A DNA stretch of 51,976 nucleotides from Stutzerimonas stutzeri (GCF_000935215.1 NZ_JXXD01000165.1:1-51976); one strand, 5' to 3'; positions 28,020 through 40,007 are shown, numbered from the stretch's first letter. Numbers and translations: made by a program. Notes: generated by a model from the sequence alone, not told the origin.

Positions 28020-29078
28020 TTACCCCTGCGTCAGCAGGTTGCGCAGATCGATGATCGCCGCATTGGCACGGGAGATGTAGTTGGCCATCACCAGCGAGTG
28101 ATTGGCCAGCACGCCGTAGCCGCTGCCATTGAGCACCATCGGACTCCACAGCGGCTCCTGCGCGGCCTCAAGCTCGCGGATGATCTGCCGCACGCTGATG
28201 GTGGCGTTCTTTTTCGCCAGCACGTCGGCGAAATCAACCTCGATCGCGCGCAGCAGATGTGACAAAGCCCACGCCTGACCACGCGCCTCGAAGAAGACGT
28301 TGTCGATCTGCAACCACGGCGTTTCGACGACCTGCTCCTTGACCTGCGGCACGACGCCCGCACGCTCCTGTTCGGGCGCAACATCAGCATCCAGCCGCAC
28401 CCGGCCAACGCTGGCAGAGAGGCGCTGGGACAGCGAGCCGAGCCGCGTGGCGGCATCGCCCAGCCAGTTGTTAAGGTTGTCAGCACGCGTGTAGAACAGT
28501 GCCTTGGGCTGCGGATCGCTGAGCCGAGCCAGGTAGCGATCCAGGCCGCGGATAGCGTTGCGGTACTCGGACTCGGAGGCCGGCAATGCCCAGCTGCGAT
28601 TGTCGAAGTTGAACAGCGGCTCGGCCTTGGCCAGATCGGTGTCCTCGGTCGACTGCGACTGCGAGCGGGCGAAGTCCTTGCGCAGCGCACGAGCGAGATC
28701 TCGCACCTGCACCAGCACGCCATATTCCCAGCTCGGCATGTTGTCCAGCCACAGACCCGGCGGCGCGATATCGTTGCTCAGGTAGCCACCCGGCTTATCC
28801 AGCAAGGTACTGGCAACACGCTTGAGCGTTTCCACGGTGGTATAGCCGCTGACCAACTGCCGCTGTGAGGCCTCGGCTGCCTGGCGGGCGCTCTGCTGTA
28901 CGGGAAACAGATCGGGTTCGCGGCTCCAGTGCCAGCCGAGCACCAAGGTAACCAGCAGGTACACGCCCAGCAGGACGGCAAGAACCAGCAGAAGCGGATT
29001 ACCCTCCCGCCGTCCGGCCCCGCCGGAAGGGCCACTCGAGCGGCCGAGACGAGCGAAGCGATTCTTCCAGTCCAACAT
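28020..29078 (-). CDS. DUF2333 family membrane-anchored protein
   Basis: A 352-residue protein with a basic, glycine-rich cytosolic N-terminus (about 1-26), one membrane helix (about 27-50, NPLLLVLAVLLGVYLLVTLVLG minus its ends) and a periplasmic helical domain of about 300 residues. It matches the DUF2333 family known in Pseudomonas and relatives; no enzymatic motif is visible. It ends 59 bases from the pilR stop (convergent) and is divergent from gcbA. ATG 29078 is chosen over the earlier open frame because it begins the basic pre-helix region and has AGGA upstream. Function is unknown. Confidence 0.82.
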   Translation of the reverse strand: MLDWKNRFARLGRSSGPSGGAGRREGNPLLLVLAVLLGVYLLVTLVLGWHWSREPDLFPVQQSARQAAEASQRQLVSGYTTVETLKRVASTLLDKPGGYLSNDIAPPGLWLDNMPSWEYGVLVQVRDLARALRKDFARSQSQSTEDTDLAKAEPLFNFDNRSWALPASESEYRNAIRGLDRYLARLSDPQPKALFYTRADNLNNWLGDAATRLGSLSQRLSASVGRVRLDADVAPEQERAGVVPQVKEQVVETPWLQIDNVFFEARGQAWALSHLLRAIEVDFADVLAKKNATISVRQIIRELEAAQEPLWSPMVLNGSGYGVLANHSLVMANYISRANAAIIDLRNLLTQG

Positions 29079-29293
29079 GGGCAATGTGTCCTTCTCGCGA
29101 GTTCTGGGGTTCGACCGCACGACGTCGGAGACGTTGCGCTGACATGCCTTTACTATAACGCAGGGCCCCTGCTCACTCAGCGCCAAATTGAGAACCACTA
29201 CCGCACAGTGGACTTCCAAAGCACCGCCGCAGTGATAGCATGCCGCCACCATAAAGCCAGGGCAGCGCACCCTGTGCACCGGGAAGAATCGCG

Positions 29294-30889
29294 ATGTCGG
29301 ATCAGGAAGAACTCAAGCAGCATTTCGCCCAGCGGGTCATTCACCAGGCACGCGAAGTGCTGGAGGTTTGGCAGCAACTGCAACGCAGCGAATGGAACGA
29401 GGACTACCACGCTGCCCTGACCGAAGCGACGACGCGGCTGCGGCGCTTCGCCGACCGATTCGAGCAGACCGAACACAGCGAGCTTGCACTGAACATCGAA
29501 GACTGCCTGAGCGACATCCGGGACAACCGCGGCCGTCTCTCCAGCAGCACCATCTCCACCCTCAGTCAGCTGATCTACCGTCTGGCGCGCACCGGGCTGC
29601 GCCACAGCGATCCGCATAATCAGTCGTTTCTGCCGCCACTGAGCAAGCCGGTGTACATCGCCCTGCAGGATCAGCAGCGCGCCGAACACCTGGTACGCCA
29701 GCTGGACTTTTTCAGCATGTCCGCGCAGGCGTTCAGCAATGTCGCGGCCTTCCGCACCGCGATGCATCGCCGCCATCCGGCCGCGATCGTCATGGAGGTG
29801 GATTTCAACGGTCCGAGCGAAGGGCTGCGCCTCGCCGAGCAGGTCCAACAGGGGCTGGAATCGAAGCTGCCGATGCTGTTCTTCAGCCACCTGGAAACCG
29901 ATACGCCAACGCGCCTTGCTGCGGTGCGCGCCGGTGGTCTGGAGTTCTTTACCGGCACCCTCGACGCCAGCAGCCTGCTGGAGAAGATCGAAATATTCAC
30001 CCGCACGGCGCACTACGAACCGATCCGCGTACTGATCATCGACGACTCCCGGGCCCAGGCCACCCACACCGAGCGAGTGCTTAACAACGCCGGCATCGTC
30101 ACCCAGACGCTGATCGAGCCGATTCAGGCCATCGGCGCTCTGGCCGAGTTTCAACCGGACCTGATCATCCTCGACATGTACATGCCCGAGTGCCAGGGCA
30201 CCGAACTGGCCAAGGTGATTCGTCAGCACGAGCGCTATGTCAGCGTGCCGATCATCTACCTCTCGGCCGAGGACGACCTGGACAAACAGCTCGACGCCAT
30301 GGGCGAAGGCGGCGACGACTTCCTCACCAAGCCAATCAAGCCCAGTCACCTGATCGCCACCGTGCGCACCCGCGCGACCCGCGCCAGAAGTCTGAAGGCA
30401 CGCATCGTCCGCGACAGCCTGACCGGGCTCTACAACCACACCCACAGCCTGCAGTTGCTCGAGGACGCCCGCTTCCGTGCGCGCCGCGACAACAGCCCGC
30501 TGAGCTTCGCCATGCTGGATATCGACCACTTCAAGCAGGTCAACGACACCTTTGGTCATCCCATGGGCGACCGGGTGATCAAGAGCCTCGCGCTGTTCCT
30601 GAAGCAGCGTTTGCGCAAGACCGATCACATCGGCCGCTACGGTGGCGAAGAGTTCGCTGTGGTATTGCCGGACACGCCAGCGGACGTCGCCTGCAAGGTA
30701 CTCGACGAGATCCGCCAGCGCTTCGCGGAGATCCGCTTTCCAGCCCAGCCCCACGACCTCAGCTGCACCTTCAGCTGCGGTATCACCGAGCTGGCCGGCG
30801 ATGCCGAGGTCAAGACGCTCACCCAACAGGCCGACGAAGCGCTGTATCGCGCCAAGCATGGCGGCCGCAATCGCGTCGAACGCTACTGA
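29294..30889 (+). CDS. gcbA: GcbA-type diguanylate cyclase with tandem receiver domains
   Basis: A 531-residue cytosolic enzyme that makes c-di-GMP from two GTP. After a helical N-terminus (about 1-105) there is a degenerate receiver-like domain (about 118-235), then an intact receiver (about 243-360, acidic pair in IIDDS and phospho-acceptor in IILDMYMPE), then a GGDEF domain (about 370-531). The active-site loop is GGEEF (450-454) with an inhibitory I-site RKTD (441-444), so product feedback is expected. Architecture and its position directly before ctpL match P. aeruginosa GcbA, which promotes early attachment and is needed for dispersion through BdlA. It is divergent from the DUF2333 gene. 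Confidence 0.88.
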   Translation: MSDQEELKQHFAQRVIHQAREVLEVWQQLQRSEWNEDYHAALTEATTRLRRFADRFEQTEHSELALNIEDCLSDIRDNRGRLSSSTISTLSQLIYRLARTGLRHSDPHNQSFLPPLSKPVYIALQDQQRAEHLVRQLDFFSMSAQAFSNVAAFRTAMHRRHPAAIVMEVDFNGPSEGLRLAEQVQQGLESKLPMLFFSHLETDTPTRLAAVRAGGLEFFTGTLDASSLLEKIEIFTRTAHYEPIRVLIIDDSRAQATHTERVLNNAGIVTQTLIEPIQAIGALAEFQPDLIILDMYMPECQGTELAKVIRQHERYVSVPIIYLSAEDDLDKQLDAMGEGGDDFLTKPIKPSHLIATVRTRATRARSLKARIVRDSLTGLYNHTHSLQLLEDARFRARRDNSPLSFAMLDIDHFKQVNDTFGHPMGDRVIKSLALFLKQRLRKTDHIGRYGGEEFAVVLPDTPADVACKVLDEIRQRFAEIRFPAQPHDLSCTFSCGITELAGDAEVKTLTQQADEALYRAKHGGRNRVERY

Positions 30890-30960
30890 CACGACGGATA
30901 CCCCAATCGCCACGCCAGACAGCGCCTCGCAGAGGCGGCGACCTGGCAGGCCCGCGCTCG

Positions 30961-30989
30961 CTGTAACGCGAATGACATCAAACTGCCAT
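30961..30989 (+). promoter_or_regulatory. PHO-box-like direct repeats upstream of ctpL
   Basis: Three 7-base units with exact 4-base spacers: CTGTAAC, GCGA, ATGACAT, CAAA, CTGCCAT. The PhoB consensus is CTGTCAT repeats spaced by 4 AT-rich bases; the three units match at 5, 5 and 6 of 7 positions. The block ends 37 bases before the ctpL ATG. I do not see a convincing -10 box downstream. Confidence 0.5.
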
Positions 30990-31026
30990 ACCTTGCAAGC
31001 CTCCTGATTCGTTCTGCGAGGCGAGG

Positions 31027-32988
31027 ATGCGCCTGAAGTCGCTCACCACTCTCAACACCCTGCTGCTCATTGCTGTCTGTCTCGCGCTGGGTGCCACGCT
31101 CTGGTGGTCCGAGCGTGCCATGGAGCGCCCCTACCTGCTCATGGCGCGTTACCTGGGGCTGTCTCAACAGTTCCAGCATCAGGCAGCGGAAAATATTCAG
31201 GGTTATCTCGCCAGCGGTGACGCATTGCGTCATAGCCAGGCGCAGCAGGCGCTCACCGATCTCCAGCGCGACGTAATCGAACTTCCGGATGGTCTGGCGG
31301 AACCGCTACGCCCGAGCCTGGAAGAGCTGGTCCGCTTCACCGCCACCGACCTGCTCGCGGCCGGCAAGCTCGCCGGCGATCCGCAGGGCTTGCTGCTGCA
31401 GGCAGAGCGCGAAATGGCCGGAGCGCTGTCGCAGCTCGACGACTACCAGGCGGAAGCCGATCATCCGAGCGCGCGACACTATCAACAGCCTCTTTTCTCG
31501 GCCGGGCAACAGCTGCTGCGGCTCAGCCACGCAAGGGGAAAGCTGGTCGCCTCCGGCCGGGATGAACTGGCCAGCGAAGTGGAGCAGACCCTGCATAACC
31601 TCGAACAGGACGCCGCAAAGCTCGAGGCACTGCCGTTACTCGGCGTGCTCGCAGCCGAGCAGTCGGCCGCGAGCAATTTCGCCGCCCTGCTCGATCTCGG
31701 CGATGCCGCGAAGCAGACCAGTGAAGACCAGGGCGTTGCGCTCAAGCGCGAGCTGACCAGCCTGATCAAGCGCTACCCGGCCGAGCTGCAGCGCACCCGG
31801 CAGCTGATCCGCCAGCGCAGCGAGCTGCTGCAGAGCAGCGCCGGCAAGATCGATGCCGTGCAACAGGCCCTGGCCGAGCTGGAGCCAGCGGTACGCGCCG
31901 AGCATGGCCGTATCCAGGCGGAGGTGCGCATGCTGCAGGGCGGCATCATCCTGCTGATCCTGCTGATCGCCCTGGCCATCGATCGTCTGCAACGCCAGCT
32001 GACCCGAGCTCTCGGTCAGCTGGTGCCGGCACTTTCGGAATGGGCCGAGGGAGACTTCGCCGGCGATGCACGGATCGAGTCGAAGATCCGCGAGATCGCC
32101 GATATCGAAAGCTCGCTCAATCGCCTGCGCAGCTACCTGCTTGGCCTGGTCGGAACCTTGCGCCAGCAGGCGACCCAGGTCGCCGCCAGCAGTCGAAGCC
32201 TCGACGAAATGAGCAGCGACCTGCACGAAGGCGCCCAGCGCCAGACCGGCGATACCGCACAGATACGCGATTCGCTGAGCGAACTGGAGGCCACCATCCA
32301 GCAGGTCGCCGATGGTGCCGGAGAAGCCGCCGAGGCGAGCCGCGCTGCGGCGCGCGCCGTGCATCAGGGTCAGCAGGTGATCGGCCAGAGCCTGACCGGC
32401 CTGCATGGGCTGGTCAGCGAAGTGCAGGACAATGCGGCGGCAATCGAACGCCTGGCCGACGAAACCACCACCATCGGCAACGTGCTGACTGTTATCCGTG
32501 CCATCGCTGAACAGACCAATCTGCTCGCGTTGAATGCCGCCATCGAGGCGGCCCGCGCCGGCGGGCATGGACGCGGGTTCGCCGTGGTGGCCGACGAAGT
32601 GCGTTCACTGGCGCAGCGCACCAGCGGTGCGACCGAGGAGATCCAGCAACTGATCGGTCGCCTGCAACTGGCGGCACGACAGTCGGTCGAGGCGATGCGC
32701 AGCCAGGTCGAGCATGCGCAAAGCACGGCGAACCTCGCCGAAAGTGCCGATCAGGCACTGGACGAGATCGTCTCGACCATCGCCACCATCAGCCGCATGG
32801 CCGAACAGATCGCCCAGGCGACCGCCCAGCAGGGCGAAGCGGTGGGCGAGATTCGCGGACACAGTGAGCGTATCCACCAGCTCGGCGACGCCAACCTGAA
32901 TCACATCAGCCGGGGACGTGAGCAAAGTGCGCAGATGCTGCAGCTGGGCAGCGAACTGGATCGCGCGACCCAGGCGTTCAGATTCTGA
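31027..32988 (+). CDS. ctpL: CtpL-type methyl-accepting chemotaxis protein
   Basis: A 653-residue chemoreceptor. Membrane helices lie at about 8-28 and 302-320 and flank a long all-helical periplasmic sensor (helical bimodular type, about 270 residues). There is a HAMP-like linker (about 325-375), then the signalling coiled coil with the tip [18 protein letters not shown] near residue 497-514. Length, helical sensor and location just after gcbA match P. aeruginosa CtpL, which mediates attraction to inorganic phosphate when phosphate is scarce. A PHO-box-like repeat upstream supports this reading. GAGGCGAGG precedes ATG 31027. A terminator follows at once. No C-terminal pentapeptide is seen. 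Confidence 0.85.
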   Translation: MRLKSLTTLNTLLLIAVCLALGATLWWSERAMERPYLLMARYLGLSQQFQHQAAENIQGYLASGDALRHSQAQQALTDLQRDVIELPDGLAEPLRPSLEELVRFTATDLLAAGKLAGDPQGLLLQAEREMAGALSQLDDYQAEADHPSARHYQQPLFSAGQQLLRLSHARGKLVASGRDELASEVEQTLHNLEQDAAKLEALPLLGVLAAEQSAASNFAALLDLGDAAKQTSEDQGVALKRELTSLIKRYPAELQRTRQLIRQRSELLQSSAGKIDAVQQALAELEPAVRAEHGRIQAEVRMLQGGIILLILLIALAIDRLQRQLTRALGQLVPALSEWAEGDFAGDARIESKIREIADIESSLNRLRSYLLGLVGTLRQQATQVAASSRSLDEMSSDLHEGAQRQTGDTAQIRDSLSELEATIQQVADGAGEAAEASRAAARAVHQGQQVIGQSLTGLHGLVSEVQDNAAAIERLADETTTIGNVLTVIRAIAEQTNLLALNAAIEAARAGGHGRGFAVVADEVRSLAQRTSGATEEIQQLIGRLQLAARQSVEAMRSQVEHAQSTANLAESADQALDEIVSTIATISRMAEQIAQATAQQGEAVGEIRGHSERIHQLGDANLNHISRGREQSAQMLQLGSELDRATQAFRF

Positions 32989-32994
32989 AAAAGA

Positions 32995-33017
32995 AAACGG
33001 AGCCTGGCGCTCCGTTT
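32995..33017 (+). terminator. Terminator of ctpL
   Basis: AAACGGAGC, loop CTGGC, GCTCCGTTT: a 9-bp stem 6 bases past the ctpL stop, followed by CTTTA and preceded by an A-run, so it could also serve the convergent ygiQ transcript. Confidence 0.75.
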
Positions 33018-33043
33018 CTTTATGCCGGCAAGCCTCCCTACCG

Positions 33044-35323
<2,280 letters not shown>

Positions 35324-35491
35324 GGCGGGGAACCGGGACAACGAAAACGGGGGCGGAATATAGCACAAAAAATAACCAAGTCCGACCATCACGCAGGGTC
35401 TTTATCGACCTCCGCGACGGGCGCGCGAAGTGTCACTGCCGCCCGCTATACTCGCGCGACTCAACCATTGCTTCGAGCCCGGGAGTGTCTG

Positions 35492-35918
35492 GTGCGCGTC
35501 GTCCTTTTCGCCTTGCTCCTGAGCCTTTGCAGCCAGGCCTCCGCTCATGCCGAAACCGCCCTCCTGAGTGCCAGTGACAGTGGCCGCGGACTGAATGCCC
35601 ACGTCACGCTGCTGGCCGATCCCGGAGCCGAGCTGAACATCGACGACCTGCAACGCCCGGACGTAAAGGCGCGCTTCGTGCCAGCCGAAGGCAAGGCCAG
35701 TGTCGGACAGAGTCCGCATCCCTGGTGGATCCGCGTCAGCCTGCAACGGGAAAGCGATGCACCGTTTCAATGGTGGCTGGAAGTCGGATCGGTAACCCTG
35801 AAAGACCTACGCATCTATTTGCCGGACGGCAACGGTGGCTGGATCGAGCGACAATCCAGGGCGCGGGAACTGGGTCCAGCAGGAAGAGCAAGCACGGCCC
35901 GCCGATCAACCGATGTAG
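35492..35918 (+). pseudogene. nicD: Truncated remnant of a 7TMR-DISM sensor diguanylate cyclase (nicD-like)
   Basis: From GTG 35492 the frame encodes a signal peptide (VRVVLFALLLSLCSQASAHA) and then about 100 residues of a 7TMR-DISM extracellular domain: LNIDDLQRPDVKARFVPAEG, the HPWWIRVSL core and LEVGSVTLKDLRIYLPDGNG, ending at about residue 122 (base 35857). Beyond that the frame reads into the antisense of alr without family similarity. The seven membrane helices and any catalytic output domain are missing. In P. aeruginosa this slot between ygiQ and alr holds nicD, a nutrient-sensing diguanylate cyclase for biofilm dispersion. In the +1 frame a short tail (NWVQQEEQARPADQPM, stop at 35916-35918) could be the old C-terminus. 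A good -10 box (TATACT) lies at 35452-35457, so the stub may still be transcribed. Confidence 0.75.
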
Positions 35919-36982
35919 CGGCGCGGTACACGCCCGGTCACCTTGGTCAGCAGCTCGTAGCCGATGGTCCCGCAGGCCTGGGCCAGCTCGTCGATTGGCA
36001 TCTGCGCGCCCCACAACTCCACGGCATCCTCTACCTGCGCCTGCGGCAGATCGGTGAGATCCACCGCCAGCATGTCCATTGAGACCCGGCCGGCCAGCGG
36101 CACGCGCTGGCCATGAATCACCACCGAGGTGCCCGAAGGCGCGGTACGCGGGTAACCATCGGCATAGCCGCAGCTGACCGTGCCGATACGCGAGGCGCGT
36201 TGCGCGACCCAGCTGGCGCCATAGCCGACACTTTCACCTTCGGACACATCACGCACGGCGATCAGGGCACCGGTCAGCGTCATCACCGGGCGCAATCCAA
36301 GTTCCTGCGCACTCAGTTCGGCGAACGGCGTGGCGCCATAAAGCATGATGCCGGGACGAATCCAGGCCATGTGTGCCTGCGGCAACGCCAACACCGCGGC
36401 AGAGTTGGCCAGCGAGCAGTTATCGAACTCCAGGGCCAGCAATTCGCTGTAGCGCTCCAGCTGCAGCTCGGTCAGGGCATGACCGCGCTCATCGGCGCAG
36501 GCGAAGTGGCTGATCAGGTTGAGCTCGCCAACCTGTGCCTTGCCCCTGAGCCGCGCATGGCATTCGCGCAGGCCGTGCAGGGTGAAGCCCAACCTGTGCA
36601 TGCCCGAATCCAGCTTCAACCACACATTCAACGGCCGCGGCAGATCGGCCGCCAGCAACCAATCGGCCTGACGCTGATCCTGGATGGCAACATCCAGCCC
36701 AAGCTCGGCGGCGCGCAAATACTCAGCCGGCTCGAAACAACCTTCCAGCAGCAGGATGCGGGCATCGGGCGCACTGAGGCGAACCTCTTCCGCTTCTTCC
36801 AGGCAGGCCACGGCATAGCCGTCGGCAATCTCGCGTAGCGCCGTAACCGCTTCCCGTGCGCCATGCCCGTAGGCATTGGCCTTGACCACGGCAAACGCCT
36901 GGCGCTGCGGCGCGCATTGCTTGGCGAGCAGGTAGTTGTGACGAAGCGCGGTCAGATCGACCGTGGCAACCAGCGGACGCAT
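35906..36982 (-). CDS. alr: Alanine racemase (biosynthetic)
   Basis: A 358-residue PLP enzyme that interconverts L- and D-alanine for peptidoglycan. The PLP lysine is K34 in FAVVKANAYGHG, the second catalytic base is the tyrosine at about 254 in SVGYGASW, and substrate-site blocks MHRLGF and GRVSMDM are present. ATG 36982 has AGGA 8 bases upstream; an in-frame start six codons earlier is less likely. The gene follows dnaB by 131 bases on the same strand. Its 3' end overlaps the tail of the truncated nicD-like gene on the other strand. Confidence 0.96.
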   Translation of the reverse strand: MRPLVATVDLTALRHNYLLAKQCAPQRQAFAVVKANAYGHGAREAVTALREIADGYAVACLEEAEEVRLSAPDARILLLEGCFEPAEYLRAAELGLDVAIQDQRQADWLLAADLPRPLNVWLKLDSGMHRLGFTLHGLRECHARLRGKAQVGELNLISHFACADERGHALTELQLERYSELLALEFDNCSLANSAAVLALPQAHMAWIRPGIMLYGATPFAELSAQELGLRPVMTLTGALIAVRDVSEGESVGYGASWVAQRASRIGTVSCGYADGYPRTAPSGTSVVIHGQRVPLAGRVSMDMLAVDLTDLPQAQVEDAVELWGAQMPIDELAQACGTIGYELLTKVTGRVPRRYIG

Positions 36983-37113
36983 GAAGTTTTTCCTGTACAA
37001 CGGCGGGTGGGCGAAATCTTACTCCTGTGGACCGGGCCGCGCAGGCTGGCGTTCGGCTGAGTCGGGCGGCAACAACATACAGCCCGCCGTCAAAAACGCC
37101 ACAGCAGCTACGC

Positions 37114-38508
37114 TTACTCGTCGTCGAACTGGTAGCTGCCCGGTGCCAGGTTCTCGAAGCGTGAATAGCGGCCGAGGAACGCCAGACGCGTTGTGCCGAT
37201 CGGGCCGTTACGCTGCTTGCCGATGATAATTTCGGCGACGCCCTTGTACTCGGTTTCGGGGTGATAGACCTCGTCCCGGTAGACGAACATGATGATGTCG
37301 GCGTCCTGCTCGATTGCCCCCGATTCACGCAAGTCGGAGTTCACCGGACGCTTGTTGGGGCGCTGTTCGAGCGAGCGGTTGAGCTGCGACAGGGCGATCA
37401 CCGGACAGTTGAATTCCTTGGCGAGGCCCTTGAGCGAGCGCGAAATCTCGGAAATCTCGTTGGTCCGATTGTCGCCGCTCGAGCCTGGGATCTGCATCAG
37501 CTGCAGGTAGTCGACCATGATCATGGCGATCTCGCCGTGCTCACGGGCCAGGCGCCGGGTCCGCGCACGCATCTCCGACGGGCTGATGCCGGCGGTATCG
37601 TCGATGAACAGCTTACGGTCGTTGAGCAGATTCACCGCGGAGGTCAGCCGCGGCCAGTCGTCGTCCTCAAGCTTACCCGCGCGGACCTTGGTCTGGTCGA
37701 TGCGGCCGAGCGAAGCGAGCATACGAATGACGATGGAGTCCGCGGGCATTTCCAGGGAAAACACCAGTACCGCCTTGTCGGTGCGCAGCACGGCATTCTC
37801 GACAAGGTTCATGGCGAATGTCGTCTTACCCATGGACGGACGACCGGCAACGATGATCAGGTCAGCCGGTTGCAGTCCGTTGGTGGCTTCGTCGAGATCG
37901 GTAAAGCCGGTGGACAGGCCGGTGATCGCCTCACCCGCATTGAAGAGGGTGTCGATACGATCGATGGCTTTGACCAGAATGTCGTTGATGCCGATCGGTC
38001 CGCCGGTCTTGGGCCGCGCTTCGGCGATCTGGAAGATCAGGCGCTCGGCTTCGTCGAGAATTTCTTCGCCGGTACGCCCCTGTGGCGCGTAGGCGCTGTC
38101 GGCGATCTCGTTGCTGATGCCGATCAGCTGGCGCAATGTGGCGCGCTCGCGAATGATCTGCGCGTAGGCCTTGATGTTCGCAACCGAAGGCGTGTTCTTC
38201 GCCAGCTCACCGAGATAGGCCAGGCCGCCGACCTGCGGCAGGTGCCCTTCCTTGTCCAGTTGCTCGGACAGGGTGACCACGTCGAACGGCGAGTTGCGCT
38301 CGGCCAGGGTGAAGATGGCACGGAAGATGAGGCGATGATCGTGGCGATAGAAATCGCCATCGGATACCTGATCGAGCACGCGCTCCCAGGCATTGTTGTC
38401 CAGCATCAGGCCGCCAAGCACCGCCTGCTCTGCCTCGATGGAGTGCGGCGGTACCTTGAGCGCTGCGGTTTCCAGATCGTATTGCTGGGGGACACTGATG
38501 TCGTTCAT
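37114..38508 (-). CDS. dnaB: Replicative DNA helicase DnaB
   Basis: A 464-residue hexameric 5'-3' helicase of the replication fork. The N-terminal primase-binding domain (about 20-125, PPHSIEAEQAVLGGLMLDN) and the RecA-like C-terminal domain with Walker A GRPSMGKTT (about 227-235) and Walker B IMVDYLQLM are complete. LSQLNRSLEQRPNKRPVNSD (about 400-420) is a family signature. There is no intein. It lies after the rpsF operon terminator and before alr. Confidence 0.98.
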   Translation of the reverse strand: MNDISVPQQYDLETAALKVPPHSIEAEQAVLGGLMLDNNAWERVLDQVSDGDFYRHDHRLIFRAIFTLAERNSPFDVVTLSEQLDKEGHLPQVGGLAYLGELAKNTPSVANIKAYAQIIRERATLRQLIGISNEIADSAYAPQGRTGEEILDEAERLIFQIAEARPKTGGPIGINDILVKAIDRIDTLFNAGEAITGLSTGFTDLDEATNGLQPADLIIVAGRPSMGKTTFAMNLVENAVLRTDKAVLVFSLEMPADSIVIRMLASLGRIDQTKVRAGKLEDDDWPRLTSAVNLLNDRKLFIDDTAGISPSEMRARTRRLAREHGEIAMIMVDYLQLMQIPGSSGDNRTNEISEISRSLKGLAKEFNCPVIALSQLNRSLEQRPNKRPVNSDLRESGAIEQDADIIMFVYRDEVYHPETEYKGVAEIIIGKQRNGPIGTTRLAFLGRYSRFENLAPGSYQFDDE

Positions 38509-38541
38509 GGCACTCGGAATTCGAAACTACAAAAAAACAAA

Positions 38542-38572
38542 GGGCACGTTCCACTCGCGTGGAAACGTGCCC
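38542..38572 (-). terminator. Terminator of the rpsF-rpsR-rplI operon
   Basis: Read on the minus strand, GGGCACGTTTCCAC and GTGGAACGTGCCC form a stem with one bulge around GCGA, then TTTGTTTTTTT. It lies 40 bases past rplI and 33 before the dnaB start, so it may partly insulate or attenuate dnaB. Confidence 0.8.
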
Positions 38573-38611
38573 GATGTTACTCGTCAGGCACCAGCGGTGC
38601 CAGACGATGGC

Positions 38612-39058
38612 TTAGCCGGCTACGACGATCAGCTTGACGGTCGCTTCGACGTCGGTGTGCAGGTGCACAGCTACGTCGTACTCACCAACCTGACGGATGG
38701 TGCCGTTCGGCAGACGGACTTCGCTCTTCGCTACTTCAACGCCAGAGGCGGTCAGTGCGTCGGCGATGTCGTGAGTGCCGATGGAACCGAACAGCTTGCC
38801 CTCATCGCCCGCGGTAGCGGTGATGGTGACTTCCAGTTCGGCCAGCTGAGCGGCGCGAGTTTCGGCAGAAGCCTTACGCTCGGCAGCAGCTTTTTCCAGG
38901 TCAGCACGACGAGCTTCGAACTCGGCGATGTTGGCTGCGGTAGCAGCAGTAGCCCTGCGCTGCGGCAGCAGGTAGTTGCGACCGTAACCAGACTTGACGT
39001 TTACCTTGTCGCCCAGGTTGCCCAGGTTTGCGACTTTTTCCAGCAGGATGACTTCCAT
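38612..39058 (-). CDS. rplI: 50S ribosomal protein L9
   Basis: A 148-residue ribosomal protein that binds 23S rRNA domain V at the base of the L1 stalk. The N-terminal domain [32 protein letters not shown]-type sequence (1-32) is canonical, followed by the long connecting helix (about 41-74) and the C-terminal domain. It is the last gene of the rpsF operon and 21 bases after the membrane protein gene; GAGG lies upstream of ATG 39058. Confidence 0.98.
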   Translation of the reverse strand: MEVILLEKVANLGNLGDKVNVKSGYGRNYLLPQRRATAATAANIAEFEARRADLEKAAAERKASAETRAAQLAELEVTITATAGDEGKLFGSIGTHDIADALTASGVEVAKSEVRLPNGTIRQVGEYDVAVHLHTDVEATVKLIVVAG

Positions 39059-39079
39059 TTGAGTCTTACCTCTTAACTT

Positions 39080-39973
39080 TTAACCTTCACCGTTCGCAGG
39101 TCCCGCGCCATTCTTACCGGCTGCGCGACCACGAAAATCAAACAGACTGTCGACAATGGCCAAAACGGCCAGTAACGGATAAATCAACTGCATGAACAGC
39201 ACCAGCGTGACGTACAGCCCCACCAGCCAGAATCGCGGCAGCCGCCCCTGAGCCACCAGCCCGTGCATTAGCGCGATACCGGCAAACACCAGCGGTACAC
39301 TGCACAACGGCGTCAAAACCGCCAGCTGCGCACCCAGGTTCGGTCCAAGCAGCATGCCGACCAGCAGCAGCACCGCCAGCAGTGGCGGGAACCGCAGCGT
39401 ACGAAACTCACTGCCGAAACCGCCCGGGTTGTACAACGCTGCCTGCCAGTAACGACCAAGCATCAGGCTAAGCAGGGTGACGACCTGCAGCAGTGCAGCC
39501 AGAAGGCCGGTCAGTACCGGTGCCAACAAGGACTCCAAGCGTCCGCGCTCCTCCACCGAAAGCTGCTGATAGGCGCCTGACAATGCGTCAGGCAACACTT
39601 TCTGCAGTTCGCTGGCCAGCGCCGCAATGGGCTCGCCGAACACCGCACCGAGAGCCCAGACATACAGCAGTCCAAGGCCCACACTGCACAACATCACCCG
39701 CACCCACGAAGCCTGACTGCGCAGCAGTAACGCCAGCCCCAGCGAGCCCAGCAATACCAGCAGGGTTCGCGGATCGCCGAAGTACCACCAGGCCAGTGCC
39801 GGCAATACCGCCCAGACCAGCACACCCAACGCATCGTTGAGGCCACGGCGCAACAACACCAGGCTGCCCGCGGCTGCACTCAGCCAGAACAACATGGGCA
39901 ACGCTGCAGCACCCGCCACCACGAAGATGGCTTGCATACGGCCGCGCATGATGAACTCAGCCAGGGCACGCAT
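39080..39973 (-). CDS. Multi-pass inner-membrane protein, function unknown
   Basis: A 297-residue very hydrophobic protein with about eight membrane helices spread over residues 15-280 and a short basic, glycine-rich C-terminus. It resembles the DUF2232/YybS group of integral membrane proteins, which in several bacteria are also encoded beside rpsR and rplI; P. aeruginosa has a gene in the same slot. No catalytic motif is visible. AAGGA precedes ATG 39973. Position inside a ribosomal-protein operon suggests co-expression with growth, but says nothing certain about its role. Confidence 0.8.
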   Translation of the reverse strand: MRALAEFIMRGRMQAIFVVAGAAALPMLFWLSAAAGSLVLLRRGLNDALGVLVWAVLPALAWWYFGDPRTLLVLLGSLGLALLLRSQASWVRVMLCSVGLGLLYVWALGAVFGEPIAALASELQKVLPDALSGAYQQLSVEERGRLESLLAPVLTGLLAALLQVVTLLSLMLGRYWQAALYNPGGFGSEFRTLRFPPLLAVLLLVGMLLGPNLGAQLAVLTPLCSVPLVFAGIALMHGLVAQGRLPRFWLVGLYVTLVLFMQLIYPLLAVLAIVDSLFDFRGRAAGKNGAGPANGEG

Positions 39974-40007
39974 GCGATTTATCCTTTACTTCTGTCGACC
40001 AGCCGGA

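Noticed and set aside
37261-38637. Plus-strand frame of 458 codons opposite dnaB
   Set aside because: Antisense shadow of dnaB.
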